From contig BSBN01000140.1 of NCBI GenBank assembly GCA_027924645.1, forward strand, positions 8,810,501 through 8,874,500: 64,000 nt of DNA. The letters run 5' to 3'. Positions within the stretch are counted from its first letter, which is position 1. Every line of letters starts with the position of its first letter. This document shows, piece by piece, positions 48,911 through 59,968 of the stretch. The translations under genes were made by a program, and so were the position numbers. The DNA is from Cunninghamia lanceolata. Lineage: Eukaryota > Streptophyta > Pinopsida > Cupressales > Cupressaceae. Under the pieces are notes generated by a model, which did no database searches, was not told the origin of the DNA, and worked only from the letters and a program-made list of their open reading frames with translations.

Positions 48911-51733
48911 AAATGGAGACTTCGGGGAAAGGAAAGGGTAGAAAATCACAAGGCAATACAAGTAAACCTAAAAAATAGATAATTAATAAAACCCCTGAAG
49001 AGAAAACAAAGGACATAAAACTGAACAAAGATTTGATTGATCAATTACCAGGATCAACTCCCAAAGCCTGAAGATCTGCACAACTTAGGGTGGAAGTGGA
49101 GAAGTAAGAGGACAAATGTAAATGCCTCAAGAACATTTGGACTCCAATTAGAGGTTATGAACTTTTCAAATTCCATTACAACAGAAGATTTAGGAATTCT
49201 CCAGTATCAAACCCATGGCACTTGAATTTGGGTAAATTAGTTGTTCCTGATGTGTTTCTGAATGTTGAACTCCTCCAACTTCTTGCTAAACAATATAACC
49301 CAAGTCTTAAGGCTATTTGCAACCCACAAGGGGAGCCTACTATACACCTATCAAAGAATGTCATCTGTGAGGTTTTTGACTTGGATGATTTATGTACTGT
49401 CCCCATTGTCTATGAGGATTTGGAAAAGGAGTACTAGAGAATGGATACTACATACAATGTGTGGAGATTGCCAATTCACAGGCCTAGGTTAGAGGGAGAA
49501 ATGGTGCCCCTCAGTGAGAATGATGGCCCTCCATTCCATGTGTCATTGTTTGAACCCTACATACAATATACTTACTACTCTATGGGCCAAGTCCTAGGAT
49601 CAGAGGTCCCTGACTTTATGACAATTCCTCCGATGGTCATAGCTACTGATATTCAATGCCACAATGCAAGATAGTTTGATTATGTTGCTTATATTTTTAA
49701 TAGAATTGACTATGGTTTGGCTGTAATAAGAAACAATGCCCCAGCAGCTTCTTTTGAACATTACTCACTTCTTATGCACATGGTGCTCTATTATGGCCAG
49801 GAAGTGGGGTTATGGCCAAATGAATTTAAAATTGTTCCAGCAGACCAGAAGGGACATAAGTTACTAATACAAATGTGGACCAGGATATGGGATAACAGAT
49901 ATGCCCATTCTAGTTATGTACAGTTTGAAGAATATTGTGTGAAAGTATTATATAGATATTTTGGTCACCCCTATGAGCATTCAATCTCAAACGAGATAAA
50001 GAGGTTCCTTAGACCAAAATATTTTGGTGGTCCTCCTACTATTACTCACAACTAGGGAGATTGGTACTGTTTTGAAGATGCCACCATGATTAGAGTGTAT
50101 GGTTTTGAGGACACTCCCTTTATCTTACCTAAGACTGTCCCTGACAGAATTGCCTACCTAGAAATAGTTAGGCAAATGCATTGTTCAAATGTGATGCATC
50201 TGAGCTCCCATGACAAACATTCTTTTATGCCTAGTACTTTGTGTTTTGGAGATTTAACTATGGTTTCCAAGGAAGTTTATAATCTCATTTTGGATATATT
50301 GATGCACTACAATATGAGGTGTGCTGAGGTGAGAAAATGATTTGATCCTGAAGGTTTTATTGACCTTGCTTGGAGGAAGCAAAACCTCATTGGTACACAC
50401 ATATCCCCTATCCACATGATGATGTTATTAGAAATTTGGAAGAGGCTGAGTTGGAATTGGTGGTGGAACAATATAACAGAGACCTAGATGAGAAAAGGAA
50501 GCAGCTAGCAGAGATTGAGGTATTATCCTCTAGTGATGAAGAACCTATAGGGCAAGAGAAACCACAGGAACAAACAATAAAAATGTCCAAAAGAAAGATG
50601 CAACAATATCAGTCTCCTTTCATAGTACATGATGAGGAGGGGTTTGCTGATGAAGACCCAAGACAAATAGCATATGATTCTTTTATTCTTGATGACAAAT
50701 TCATTCATTCTAAAGAGTTCAAATCATTTTTATATAAGTGCAAATGGAAAGAAATCAGAGAGTCAGTTGATGATGTCTCTGCTAACAATGAGAGACAATT
50801 ACTTGATAGGTTGAAAGCAACAGTGGATAACAAATTACAAGATACGACCCCTAGTAAGGGTAGGCAGTTGCTCAAAGAAGCAAAGGTTATGATCTTTCCT
50901 GGCCTTGATTTGAATTCTGCTCTAGTATTTGATAGTTTTCTGAATAATACAAATGATAGGTACAAGCTCACTCCAAAAGGTGTCAATGAAGTATATATGG
51001 GCACCAAATTAAATAATGATGAAAATTCATTAATGATATGGGCCCTGTATCCTCCCCACAAAAAGACAGCTATTATAGACACTGAGAAGACTTTTGGCCA
51101 TGTCATGACTTTGAAGGCAGGGGGACTGACCCCTTGATCACCAAAGACATTGGCATCAATGTTGCAAGGCTGAATAAGGTGTAGGCTCATATGTTAATTA
51201 AGGAAAGAGATGCATACAAACTAAGCTATGAGAGGTTGAAAAAAGAGAATGATTATTTGAAAGATGTTGTCAAGAGTACCTTTAGGGGATTAGTAAAGAG
51301 GCTAACCCAGGGTGAAAGTTCACAGAGTGTCCAATCACTATCTATAGATCAAGTAGCTCAAATATAGATGGATACACTTGTCACAGTACTCCAGAATAGG
51401 CATACCAACATGATGCATTGGCTAAACCAGATTTGGGATAATTATTCTCAAAATTATAAAGCAATCCAAGAACATGAAAGGCTTGAAAAAAGATTGCAGG
51501 AGAAATTAAATGAGACACAGGGTAAAGATACTTCTGACATTGCAGGTGTCTCCAATGCAAAAGAGTTGATCGAACAACATCAGAGGTATTATGATCAACT
51601 AAAGACTGATGCCAAAGAATGTGCTGAAACTTCAAAAGCAAGAGTGCCCACATTATTCAAAAGTGATCAAGAATTAAAGAGCAAAGAAGAATGGAGTAGG
51701 TACTGTCAAGCAATATTACATGAAGCTTTATGA
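48911..51733 (+). pseudogene. Unrecognised protein frame inside the 5' LTR, copy 1
   Basis: A decayed frame of about 940 codons runs from the ATG at 48911 to a TGA at 51,731. It starts Lys/Gly-rich (METSGKGKGRK) and continues with RGYELFKFHYNRRF, VPDVFLNVELLQLLAKQYNP, WRLPIHRP, a globular part (GDWYCFEDATM near 50,060; RIAYLEIVRQMHCSNVMHLS near 50,142) and charged, helical regions near 50,430-50,600 and 51,190-51,700. Stops include TAG 48,974, TGA about 49,070, TAG 49,436, TAG about 49,672, TAG about 50,053, TGA 50,338 and TAGs near 51,181 and 51,365. Two single-base losses relative to copy 2 (about 50,391 and 51,121) shift the frame. The first ATG may not be the ancestral start. I do not recognise the family; an ORF1-like or plant-mobile-domain-like origin is possible but unproven. 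Confidence 0.6.
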
Positions 51734-52953
51734 GCTCTTAAGTACAAAGACTCTGCATTCGAGGAAGCCTCAAGCATTTGGAGAGGATGGTTATGATGGA
51801 TGTGATCAAAAGGAATGCCATTGAATTTACTGATTCACATCGCAGCTAGGAGTACTTAAATCATGTTGCTCGGCTATACTTGTGGTTGAGTAGAGCATAA
51901 TCATGGTTATTTTATTGTTGTTATGTTTGTTAAGTCCCAAAAGACTTCTTTGAAGAGTTATGTCTCTTCATAAGTATTCCTATATAAGTTGGACATATGA
52001 TGTTGAATAATTATCAGCGGTAGAATATAATACATATAGTTTACAATGTTTTCAAAAGACCATGTTGCAAGTATACTATTGAAGAAGTAAATTGGAGTTC
52101 TCTGATCTTGTTAAAGTTACTCAATTGTGTGGTTGTCTCCAGTCCTACAATTTCCTTGTTATTCAGACTAATATATCAAGTATATATTTAATTTATCAGT
52201 GCACATTTGTTGTAGTTGTGTGATTTGATTAATTGGTGTCCATTATAGGAATTAAAATCCTTTTGATCAGTCACAATAACCTGGAAGTGTTAGTTTGGAT
52301 TACTAAGAAGAACCATATAATTAGGATTGCCATTTTTTCTCCAAGTTAATATTATCTTTTATTCTTGCATATTTCATTCAATTGGTTCCTTCAAGAAAGG
52401 ATTAAATTACTTTCTGGTGAATAACAAGAAATTTGATTGTATTAATTGGATTATTAAGAAGAGTTTGTCAGTCATCTCCTTGCATGTTTATACAAGTTAT
52501 AAACTAAAATATTGTGCCAAACAATTAGAATTACTGCCCACTATAAGCCACTAGTCTTAGTCCTTCATTTCACTCTGTTTACCCAACAAGGCACTGGTCT
52601 TGTTTCTATTCATCATTTAAATTCTTTTATTTGCACAATCATTAAACTTACTTTGATTTTGCTTATACAATTTATACCAACCATTCATTAGATATTAGAA
52701 TTAGTTAGCAAGCTTTCATCTATCCTACATCATTTGCCACTATAGGTAGATCCATTTACTTAGCCAAAATAATTGCATTCAATCTGCTTTAATTTCCAAG
52801 GTTTACCCACCTAGGTGTAGCAGGACCTAAAGTGTAGGAAATCATCAAACCCAAAAAGTTGATTTCGTCAAGTTAGTTCAAAAATGTTGCCAATCTAAAC
52901 ATAGAGCTTGGCATCCTCTTAGGATTAGCAACCTGCATTTTTGAGACCTAACA
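51734..52953 (+). other. 3' part of the LTR, non-coding
   Basis: About 1.2 kb without coding signals between the LTR frame and the primer-binding site. It should contain the RNA end and polyadenylation signals of the element. I see no single convincing AATAAA placement. Confidence 0.45.
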
Positions 52954-52956
52954 AAT

Positions 52957-52974
52957 TGGTGACTCTACTGGGGA
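52957..52974 (+). other. Primer-binding site of element C
   Basis: TGGTGACTCTACTGGGGA lies three bases after the inferred LTR end CCTAACA. It begins with TGG, as required to pair with a tRNA CCA end, and resembles the TGGCGACTCYRCTGGGGA sites of plant Tat/Ogre elements. Two weaker look-alikes follow at about 53,038 (TGGTAACTTTGCTGG) and 53,105 (TGGCGACTCTAGTG). Confidence 0.7.
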
Positions 52975-53146
52975 AATAAATAAAAGACCTTAGTAAAAAA
53001 CTATTCCTTTTATAGAGTCATTTCAGAAACATTAATTTGGTAACTTTGCTGGCAACAAGAACCCAGAAAGATAAATTACAAACTTTCTCCTATTTACAAA
53101 ATAGGTGGCGACTCTAGTGACTGTTATAATAGAAAATTGATACCAA

Positions 53147-54750
53147 ATGGATGGTAGGAGATCCAAGATGGAAGGCAAGAAATTGCAATCATCTCCACCA
53201 ATTAGAAACATCTCCAAAAGAAATGGATCATCAAATTATTCTCAGCAGAATGATAACCAGGAGAATCAAGAGGATAAATCAAATCAAACTATTGCAATTC
53301 ACAATAAGTTCACACCTCTACATGATTCAAATGAAAATCTCAACGGGCTAAATGATGATGTATTGGCAAAATACAGACCAAGTCCTCAAGAATAATTTGA
53401 GTGCGAAGCACGGGCCAAGAGGGAGATGGAGAAAATACAAGTTGAATATGATTTTAAAATATCATTACAGCAAGGAGAAGGGGTGAGACATGGATTCTCA
53501 ACTCAAGAAAGCCCAAAGAATTCCAGAGGTATGAATCAAGCACAGCGGGATCTGCTTAGGCTCTAGGAGGAACTTGAAATGATTAAGATAGAGGAAACTA
53601 AGAGGTTGTTGCAACAAGAGATTCAACAGATAAAGAGTAGGGCTAAAATAGCCCCCCCAAAATATGTACCTCCACATAGGGGGAATACTTCAAGGAATCC
53701 ACAGTCAAATTTACACCAAAATACAGGTGGTGCTTCAAATTCACAAGCATCTGGAAGTCATCAAAATACCATTCCCCAAAATCTTAGACCACCTCCCATA
53801 CATAATACATCTCAACATATGGCTAATCCTTACCCACCCCCTGGCTAACAATATTATAGACCACAAAATCCTTATATAAATCCCCACATGAACCAACAAT
53901 AGCAATATGCTTATCATCAGCCTCTAGGTGGATATAATTACTATCATAATCCACCACCCATGAATTTTCTACCTCAAAACCTCACAAACATATGTAGCCA
54001 ATTTGATCTGACTAGGTATCAGTTGTATCCCTATCCTATGGATAGTAATTGGAGAAATATAGTTCCCAAGTTTAGTGGGAATAGTGCAATATCAGCTAAA
54101 GATCACATCAGAAGCTTCAATGCTTTCATGCAAGATATTGGTATGGACTGGGAAGATATTAGAATGAGGTTATTCATGATGTCCCTGATTGAAGATGCAA
54201 GAGACTAGTTCAACAGTTTACCTGATGCTTCAATCAGTTCAATAACTGATTTCCACAATCAATTCAAGGAATAATATGGCAATCAATATGCCCTTGAGTT
54301 TGCATTACACGAATTGATAAGCATCTAGAAATACCAGAATGAATTAATGTATGACTTCAATCTAAAATTTTCCAAATTACACAACAAAGTACCACACAGA
54401 TCCAAACTGTTTGACCCAGCAGCCTTGAGTATTTTTATGAAAGCATTTGATCCCAAGACAAGGTATGAACTTAGAAATCGGTGCCCTACGACCCTAGCTG
54501 AAGCACAAAAAGTGGCATCAACTATTGAGAACAATAGGAAAGCTGCAGGTATGGTTAGTAAGAGAGATAACCCTAGAAATCCTCAGAACCCAAATGTTTA
54601 GCAGACTAAACAAGAAGGTCAGCATAGGCATGAAAGGCCCAGGTTGCATGATATGCCATATAATACAAATTGGAAAGATGGGAGACCCATTGATAATAGC
54701 ATAAAAGCAACATTATGGCAAGGATACCCTTGACCCTCTAAAAAGAAATA
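53147..54750 (+). pseudogene. Gag of element C
   Basis: The frame opens at the ATG at 53147 (MDGRRSKMEGKK) and stays in phase to 54,601 despite stops at about 53,394, 53,564, 53,847, 53,901, 54,206, 54,273, 54,327 and 54,599. The first part is charged. A Pro/Gln/Asn/Tyr-rich linker follows (53,650-53,950), then the Gag core: YPYPMDSNWRNIVPKFSG (about 54,020-54,075), AKDHIRSFNAFMQDIG, WEDIRMRLFMMSL. LFDPAALSIFMKAFDPKTRY lies near 54,407. A frameshift between 54,601 and 54,750 leads into the next segment. Gag builds the particle that packages element RNA. Confidence 0.82.
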
Positions 54751-55562
54751 TGGCACATATGGTAGAAGATGAACCTTGGTGTCTGGTGTGCAATTTACCA
54801 CATTCACCTGAGTATTGTGAGGTGGCTAAAATAGTACAAAAAGAAGAAATGTTATACAATTATAGCAGAGACAATCACACTATAAACATGATGCAAGATA
54901 CACCATATTTGTTGACTGAAGACTATTCTTCTACAGAGGAAGAGGGATATGAATATGATGTGGGAAACCAGAGACATCATATCAATATGGGAGAACAAGA
55001 AGTGTTCTCAGATCAGGAGGATGGTTATGAGAAACCTACTTATTATAACAATTATCCATATGATCAATGGAGAAAGCCCACTGAAAATGAAAGAGAAGCT
55101 CTTACAATAGCTGCAATAGCTCAAGCTAAAAATGCTTATAACTTAAGGAATAGGACAGTGAATATTGAACAAGGAACACCTGGGAGTGTATTCATAAAAG
55201 ATCAGAATTACAAAAAGAATAATACAAAGTCATCATTCAAAGAACCAGAAAAGGGTGGTAAGAGTAAAACAAAAGAAAAATCACAAAATCAAGAAAAAGA
55301 GAATATAAAGACAGAAAAGAATGATCAAACTATGGCCCATTCTTTTGACATTGCCCATGCAATATCTCAGGTAAAAATATCAGTTCCACTTTTAGAAATG
55401 ATGAAGATAGACAAATACAGGAATACAGTAGTTAAACTGATTTCAGATATACCAAATCAAAAACATAAAGGATCTAAAAACAGAACAAACAATGTTCATC
55501 AAGAAACATTCCAAATGCCTGAGGTATACCTAGGTGATACATTGACAAAGAATCCCTCATAG
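54750..55562 (+). pseudogene. Zinc knuckle and linker region of the C polyprotein
   Basis: In phase with the protease that follows. Near the start is CLVCNLPHSPEYC, a CX2CX3HX4C knuckle one residue shorter than the common CX2CX4HX4C nucleocapsid form. A long acidic-to-basic linker follows (STEEEGYEYDVG, later KSKTKEKSQNQEKE). It ends at a TAG (55,560) directly before the protease. Confidence 0.7.
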
Positions 55563-56051
55563 GTGGACCCTTCCTACGCTACATTATTGATCAAAAATAG
55601 GATAGTCAGAAACTACATGATTGATTCAGGTGCTACTATGAACATCATGCCAATAGCAGTTATGAAAGAACTGGGAATGTGGGTTGATACTACATTTGGT
55701 AGGTGTTATGTAATGGATAATAGATCCATCCCAATCATTGGTATTATGAGGGATGTGGAGATAAAACTTGCCTCATACCCTGAAGCAACTTAGAACATTG
55801 ATATTACTGTGGTTGACATCCCACCATATTATGGGATGCTTCTATCTAGACAATGGGCTGCTATGGCAGGAGGGAATGTCCAATTGGACTTATCATATGC
55901 CACAATACCAGTTGGAGGTAAAGAAATTAAGCTGTGCAGGGAGCCAAGGTATGAAAATATTATAGAACGCTTGGATAAACATCAAACAAATTTCTTTTGT
56001 GATATAGATTTGGGAGCTTTCAAGGTTGAGAAAAGTCAGCCAGAATTGTAG
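55563..56051 (+). pseudogene. Retropepsin-like protease of element C
   Basis: The active site MIDSGATMNIMP has its catalytic Asp at 55,623. The later signature YYGMLLSRQWAAMAGG (about 55,827) stands where most gypsy proteases have LLGRPWL. A TAG at 55,791 and another at 56,049 interrupt it. The protease cuts the Gag-Pol polyprotein. The next domain (RNase H) follows in the same phase after a short acidic linker. Confidence 0.82.
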
Positions 56052-56105
56052 AATACTGATCCAATACATATTGAATCTAAGAAAGAAGAAAATGATGTAT
56101 GGAAG

Positions 56106-56624
56106 ATGTATTTTGATGGTGCATGCAGCAAGATAGGAAATGGGGCCGGAGTAGTGTTTATTTCACCAGGAGGTAAAAATTTCAAATACTCTTTTCTAAT
56201 AACATTTGAATGCACAAACAATGTAGCAAAGTACGAAGATTTGCTCATTGGTTTGAACATAGCCACCAAGCATAAAATAAAAAAGTTAGCTATATATGGT
56301 GATTCTAAATTGGTTACATCCCAAGTGAGAGAGAAATACCTGTCAAAAAACAAGAGGTTGATACAGTACAAAAATGCAATCTGGGATGATATTGAATTAT
56401 TTGATGCCTTTTTAATCAACTGGATTGATAGGTCTAAAAACATTATGGCAGACTTTCTAGCGAATATCGCATTGAAAAGGGATGATGTCACATTAGGAGG
56501 TATTACAGAGGTTGAGTTCAAAACCAGACCCATTATCCCAAATAATATACATAATTGGCAAGTATTTGACAATGATGTTGATATAATCAACTTCCTACAT
56601 TGTGCTAATTATTATGAAAATTAA
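56106..56624 (+). pseudogene. Extra RNase H domain upstream of reverse transcriptase
   Basis: A complete RNase H of the type called archaeal-like (aRNH) in plant Tat elements. All four acidic active-site residues are present, counting from 56106: Asp4 (YFDGACS), Glu44 (AKYEDLLIGL), Asp66 (IYGDSKLV) and Asp116 (NIMADFLA). The TNNVAKYE signature is typical of the type. It degrades RNA in RNA-DNA hybrids during reverse transcription. No stop interrupts the domain; a TAA follows at 56,622. It lies between protease and reverse transcriptase, not after the reverse transcriptase as in elements such as Ogre. It is in phase with both neighbours, so it was one part of the polyprotein. Confidence 0.85.
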
Positions 56625-56696
56625 GAAATTGATTTCAATGCATTTGTAGAAGAACATGATGGGAAGGAAACCCTTTTTGGTCAAGAGATAGTTCAG

Positions 56697-58031
56697 TTGA
56701 AAACAAATAAAATACCTAAGGGACTTATAGCATTGGAAAAGGCATTCGATGGACATGACAAATTTAAAATGAAAGACACACCAGTGGTGCAGAATGACCT
56801 TGAAGAAATTAATTTGGGGACGCAAGAAGCCCCAAAGAATGTGTATATTGGAAAAAATCTTAACCCAAAAATCAGGAGCAGAATCATCAACTTAATTAGG
56901 AAGTATAGGCATGTATTTTCTTGGTCATATGATGATTTAAAAGCATATAGAGAGGATCTGTTTCAACATGAAATACCACTAAAACTAGATGCTAAACCAT
57001 TCAGGCAAAAACAGAGACCTATCAATCCTATATTAGCTCCTAAGATGCTAGAGGAACTTACAAAATTAAGGGATGGAGCTATCATTAAACCCATCAGACA
57101 TTCCTCTTGGGTTTCTAATTTGGTACCTGTCAGAAAAAAAAATAGTGATATTAGACTATGTGTGGATTTCAGGAATTTAAACAAGTCTTCTCTTAAGGAC
57201 AACTATCCTCTCCCTGATATGGAAGCAATATTACAAAAGGTTACTGGATGTGAACTGTTGTCAATGATGGATGGCTTCTCAGGTTACAATCAGGTGAAAG
57301 TCAAAGAATCAGAGCAATTTAAGACTGCATTCACCACTCCACGGGGAACATATGTATATTTAAGGATGCCATTCAGACTCACTAATGCTGGAGCAACATT
57401 CCAAAGAGCAATGGATGTGGCCTTTGCTGAATTGATTAATAAAATCATGATAGTATATCAAGATGACTTGACAGCATATTCCAAAAAGGCTGATGATCAT
57501 TGTACACATTTAGAGCAAATATTTATCAAAGCCCTAGAATATGGGATTTCATTGAATCCTAAGAAATGTCATTTCGTAGTGACAGAGGGGAAGTTGCTTG
57601 GCCACATAGTCTCAAAAGATGGAGTGAAAATAGATCCTGAGAGAGTAAAAGCAATTGACCAAGTCCCTGTCCCTAAAAATGTGAAAGCTATACAGTCATT
57701 TTTTGGCCAAATTAATTTTTTCAGGAGGTTTATATCAAATTTTGCAGAAATTGTTTGTCCCATATCAAGGATGCTAAAGAAGAACTCAAAAGTGAAATGG
57801 ACAACAGAAACAATAGAAGCATTTGCCACTATTAAGAGAGCAATCAAAGAAGCTCCTGTCCTGATATCTCCTGATTTTAGTAAACCATTTCAACTATTTT
57901 CATTTGCCTCTTATCATACAATTGCAGCAGTGCTATTGCAGAAAAATAATGATGGATATGAACAACCTATCTCATTTTTCAGCAAATCTCTTCAAAATGC
58001 AGAGTTAAAATATGACATTGTTGAAAAATAG
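56697..58031 (+). pseudogene. Reverse transcriptase and start of gypsy-type RNase H of element C
   Basis: An open stretch of 444 codons. The reverse transcriptase spans about 56,990-57,690 with WVSNLVPVRKKN, LCVDFRNLNKSSLKDNYPLP, SMMDGFSGYNQV (catalytic Asp), a thumb region, and the active-site box YQDD at 57,456-57,467, where many gypsy elements have YVDD or YMDD. The connection and RNase H region follows (FFGQINFFRRFI, then FQLFSFASYHTIAAVLLQ near 57,890). The expected first catalytic Asp (as in TDAS) is Phe here. The frame ends at a TAG (58,029) exactly in the conserved VEKE-type motif and RNase H sequence continues after it. Confidence 0.9.
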
Positions 58032-58357
58032 GCATATGCATTAGTAAAAGTAGTTAAAACTTTTAGGCCATACTTGGTGGGAGCTAAAATCATAGTATAT
58101 GTGCCTAATGCTACAGTAAAGGATGTATTGGTCCAAACTGAAGTCACAGGTAGAAGATACAGATGGATCAATAGAATTTAGGAGTTCAATATTGAAATCC
58201 AGATTACTAAACTAGTGAGAGGACAAGGTCTTTCTAGGTTGATGGCTAAAAGTAATCTTGAAGCTTCTCAGATATGTAGTGCTAATGATGTTGATAATAC
58301 AATTCTAGCATTGAGCATACTCCATGGTATTCTGACATTATATATTATCTAAATCAC
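58032..58357 (+). pseudogene. Rest of the gypsy-type RNase H, decayed
   Basis: In phase after the TAG: AYALVKVVKTFRPYL, later YRWINRI-stop-EFNIEIQ (TAG about 58,180) and a weak tether region. A frameshift near 58,345 leads into the integrase frame. With the loss of the first Asp, this RNase H is probably inactive, as also inferred for other Tat elements that carry a second RNase H. Confidence 0.7.
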
Positions 58358-59581
58358 ATGAAGTGTCCTAAAGGTTATGATGATAACAAAAGGAGGACAC
58401 TTAAATTACAAGCCTCAAAATATGTATTTATTGATGGGGATCTTTACTGGAAGAATAGGGATGGTATTCTACTATTATGCCTATATGAACTTCAATCAAA
58501 ACATATTATGAAAGAGTTACATGAGGGCATGTGTGGAGGTCATTTCTCAGCAAAGACTACAACCCACAAGATCTTAAGGGCTAGATACTATTGGCCTAAA
58601 GTTTTTAATGATTCATATCATTACACTAGGAAATGTGAAGCATGTCAGAAGTTTTCAGGGAAGTTGAAATATTAGAGAGCATTGCCCTTAAAACCCATGC
58701 AAGTCGAGGCTCCATTCTATCAGTGGGGTATTGACTTCATAGGAGAAATTGTGGAGAAGTCAAGTGGTGGACACAAATGGATTTTAGTGGCGACTGATTA
58801 CTTCACAAAATGGGTGGAGGCAATTCCAACCAAACAGGGAACAAGTAGCGTGGTGATTAACTTTCTGATGGAAAATATTATATTCAAATTCGGCACTCCA
58901 GTTAGGTTAATTATGGATAATGGAATGTGTTTCAGATCTGATGAATTCAAAAATTTCTATAGTACACATGGCATCACTGTGTCCTATGCTACCCCTTATC
59001 ATCCACAAGCAAACAGACAGGCAGAATCAAGCAACAAAAGCCTTCTAAAATTTATGAAAAGAATGTTGGATGGAAACAAGAAAGCATGGGATTCAAAATT
59101 AAGAATGGTTGTATGGGCTGATAGAATTACTGTAAAAAGAGCAATTGGGAGATCTCCTTTTGAACTAGTATATGGAACACAAGCGAGAATACCATTGGAA
59201 AACCTCATGCCAGTTTACAAATTTATTCTTCAGGAAGATTTAAACATTCCTGAACCAATGGAGAAAAGATTAGAACATCTTGCAAAACTTGATGAAACAA
59301 GGAGATTAGCCCAAAGGCATAATATTAAGTTACAATCACAAGTGAAATACCTTTTTGACAAAAAGGCCAAAGATAGGAAGTTTGAGGTAGATGACTTAGA
59401 AATGATGTGGAATGCTAGGTGCCAAGACAAAGGAAAACATGGAAAATTTGAAGCTTTATGGCTAGGCCCTTTTGTTATAACTGGAAAAGGAGGTAATGAT
59501 TCTTATTATTTGCAAAACATGTCCGGAGAAGAGCAGGAATTGCCTGTGCATGGACAATATCTAAAACCTTTCTTTTCATAG
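58358..59581 (+). pseudogene. Integrase of element C
   Basis: The N-terminal HHCC zinc domain lies at 58,495-58,660 (LHEGMCGGHFSAKTTTHKIL, then KCEACQK). After a TAG at 58,673 the catalytic core follows in the same phase with an intact DDE triad, counted from 58,682: Asp18 (WGIDFIG), Asp79 (IMDNG) and Glu115 (RQAESSN), with 35 residues between the last two as in functional integrases. The C-terminal part has KFEALWLGPFVITGKG, the GPY/F module. No chromodomain is visible, which fits Tat/Athila rather than chromoviruses. The only stop inside is the TAG between the zinc domain and the core. Confidence 0.9.
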
Positions 59582-59935
59582 AATATCATGCACAAAAAGA
59601 ATTAAGTGTTTCTAGTGCATGGACAACCCTTAAAATTCTCTAAATAATTTCATTCCATGCACAGTAGTTTAGGGAAACCAAAAGAGATTAGGATCTGTCA
59701 ATACATGGACAGTCCTATCAATCTCTATAAAAAAAATTTTAAAAATCAAAAAAACTTTTCCATGTACAATAGTATAGGATCATTCTCGTTCCCCATCATT
59801 ATCACTCACATTCCCCATTCTCATACAATTTTCATAAAATTTTCATCCCAAACAAATAAAACACATGGTCTACTCCCCCAAGAGATCTGAATTCTTGTTA
59901 TACTCACAAGGAGTATACATCCTAGACAGAGCCAC
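59582..59935 (+). repeat. 3' spacer with two inverted-repeat modules
   Basis: Non-coding. GTGCATGG (about 59,616) pairs with CCATGCAC (about 59,655), and TACATGG (about 59,701) with CCATGTA (about 59,760), so two similar modules of about 85 bp could each fold. No clear polypurine tract touches the 3' LTR (the last bases are GACAGAGCCAC), which is unusual. Confidence 0.6.
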
Positions 59936-59942
59936 TGTTGGG

Positions 59943-59968
59943 ACAGGAAAATTTAAAAATTTTCCTGT
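59943..59968. repeat. Perfect hairpin at the LTR tip, second copy
   Basis: Identical to the hairpin at 46,276-46,301. Confidence 0.88.

Larger units (their letters stand above)
46269..52953 (+). repeat. 5' LTR of element C, with nested solo LTR and an internal reading frame
   Basis: The left boundary is sharp: homology to 59,936 onward begins at TGTTGGG, while the upstream bases differ. The right end is inferred from CCTAACA (52,947-52,953), which mirrors TGTTGGG imperfectly, followed at once by a primer-binding site. Length is 6,685 bp, or 5,313 bp without the 1,367-bp solo LTR and its 5-bp duplication. Over 300 compared bases (49,141-49,440 against 61,436-61,735) I count 8 differences. The right end cannot be checked against the 3' copy, which leaves the window at 64,000. 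Confidence 0.72.

Noticed and set aside
50408..51190. Minus-strand frames over the LTR protein frame
   Set aside because: They are antisense shadows of the charged plus-strand frame; the same shadows appear in the second LTR copy.
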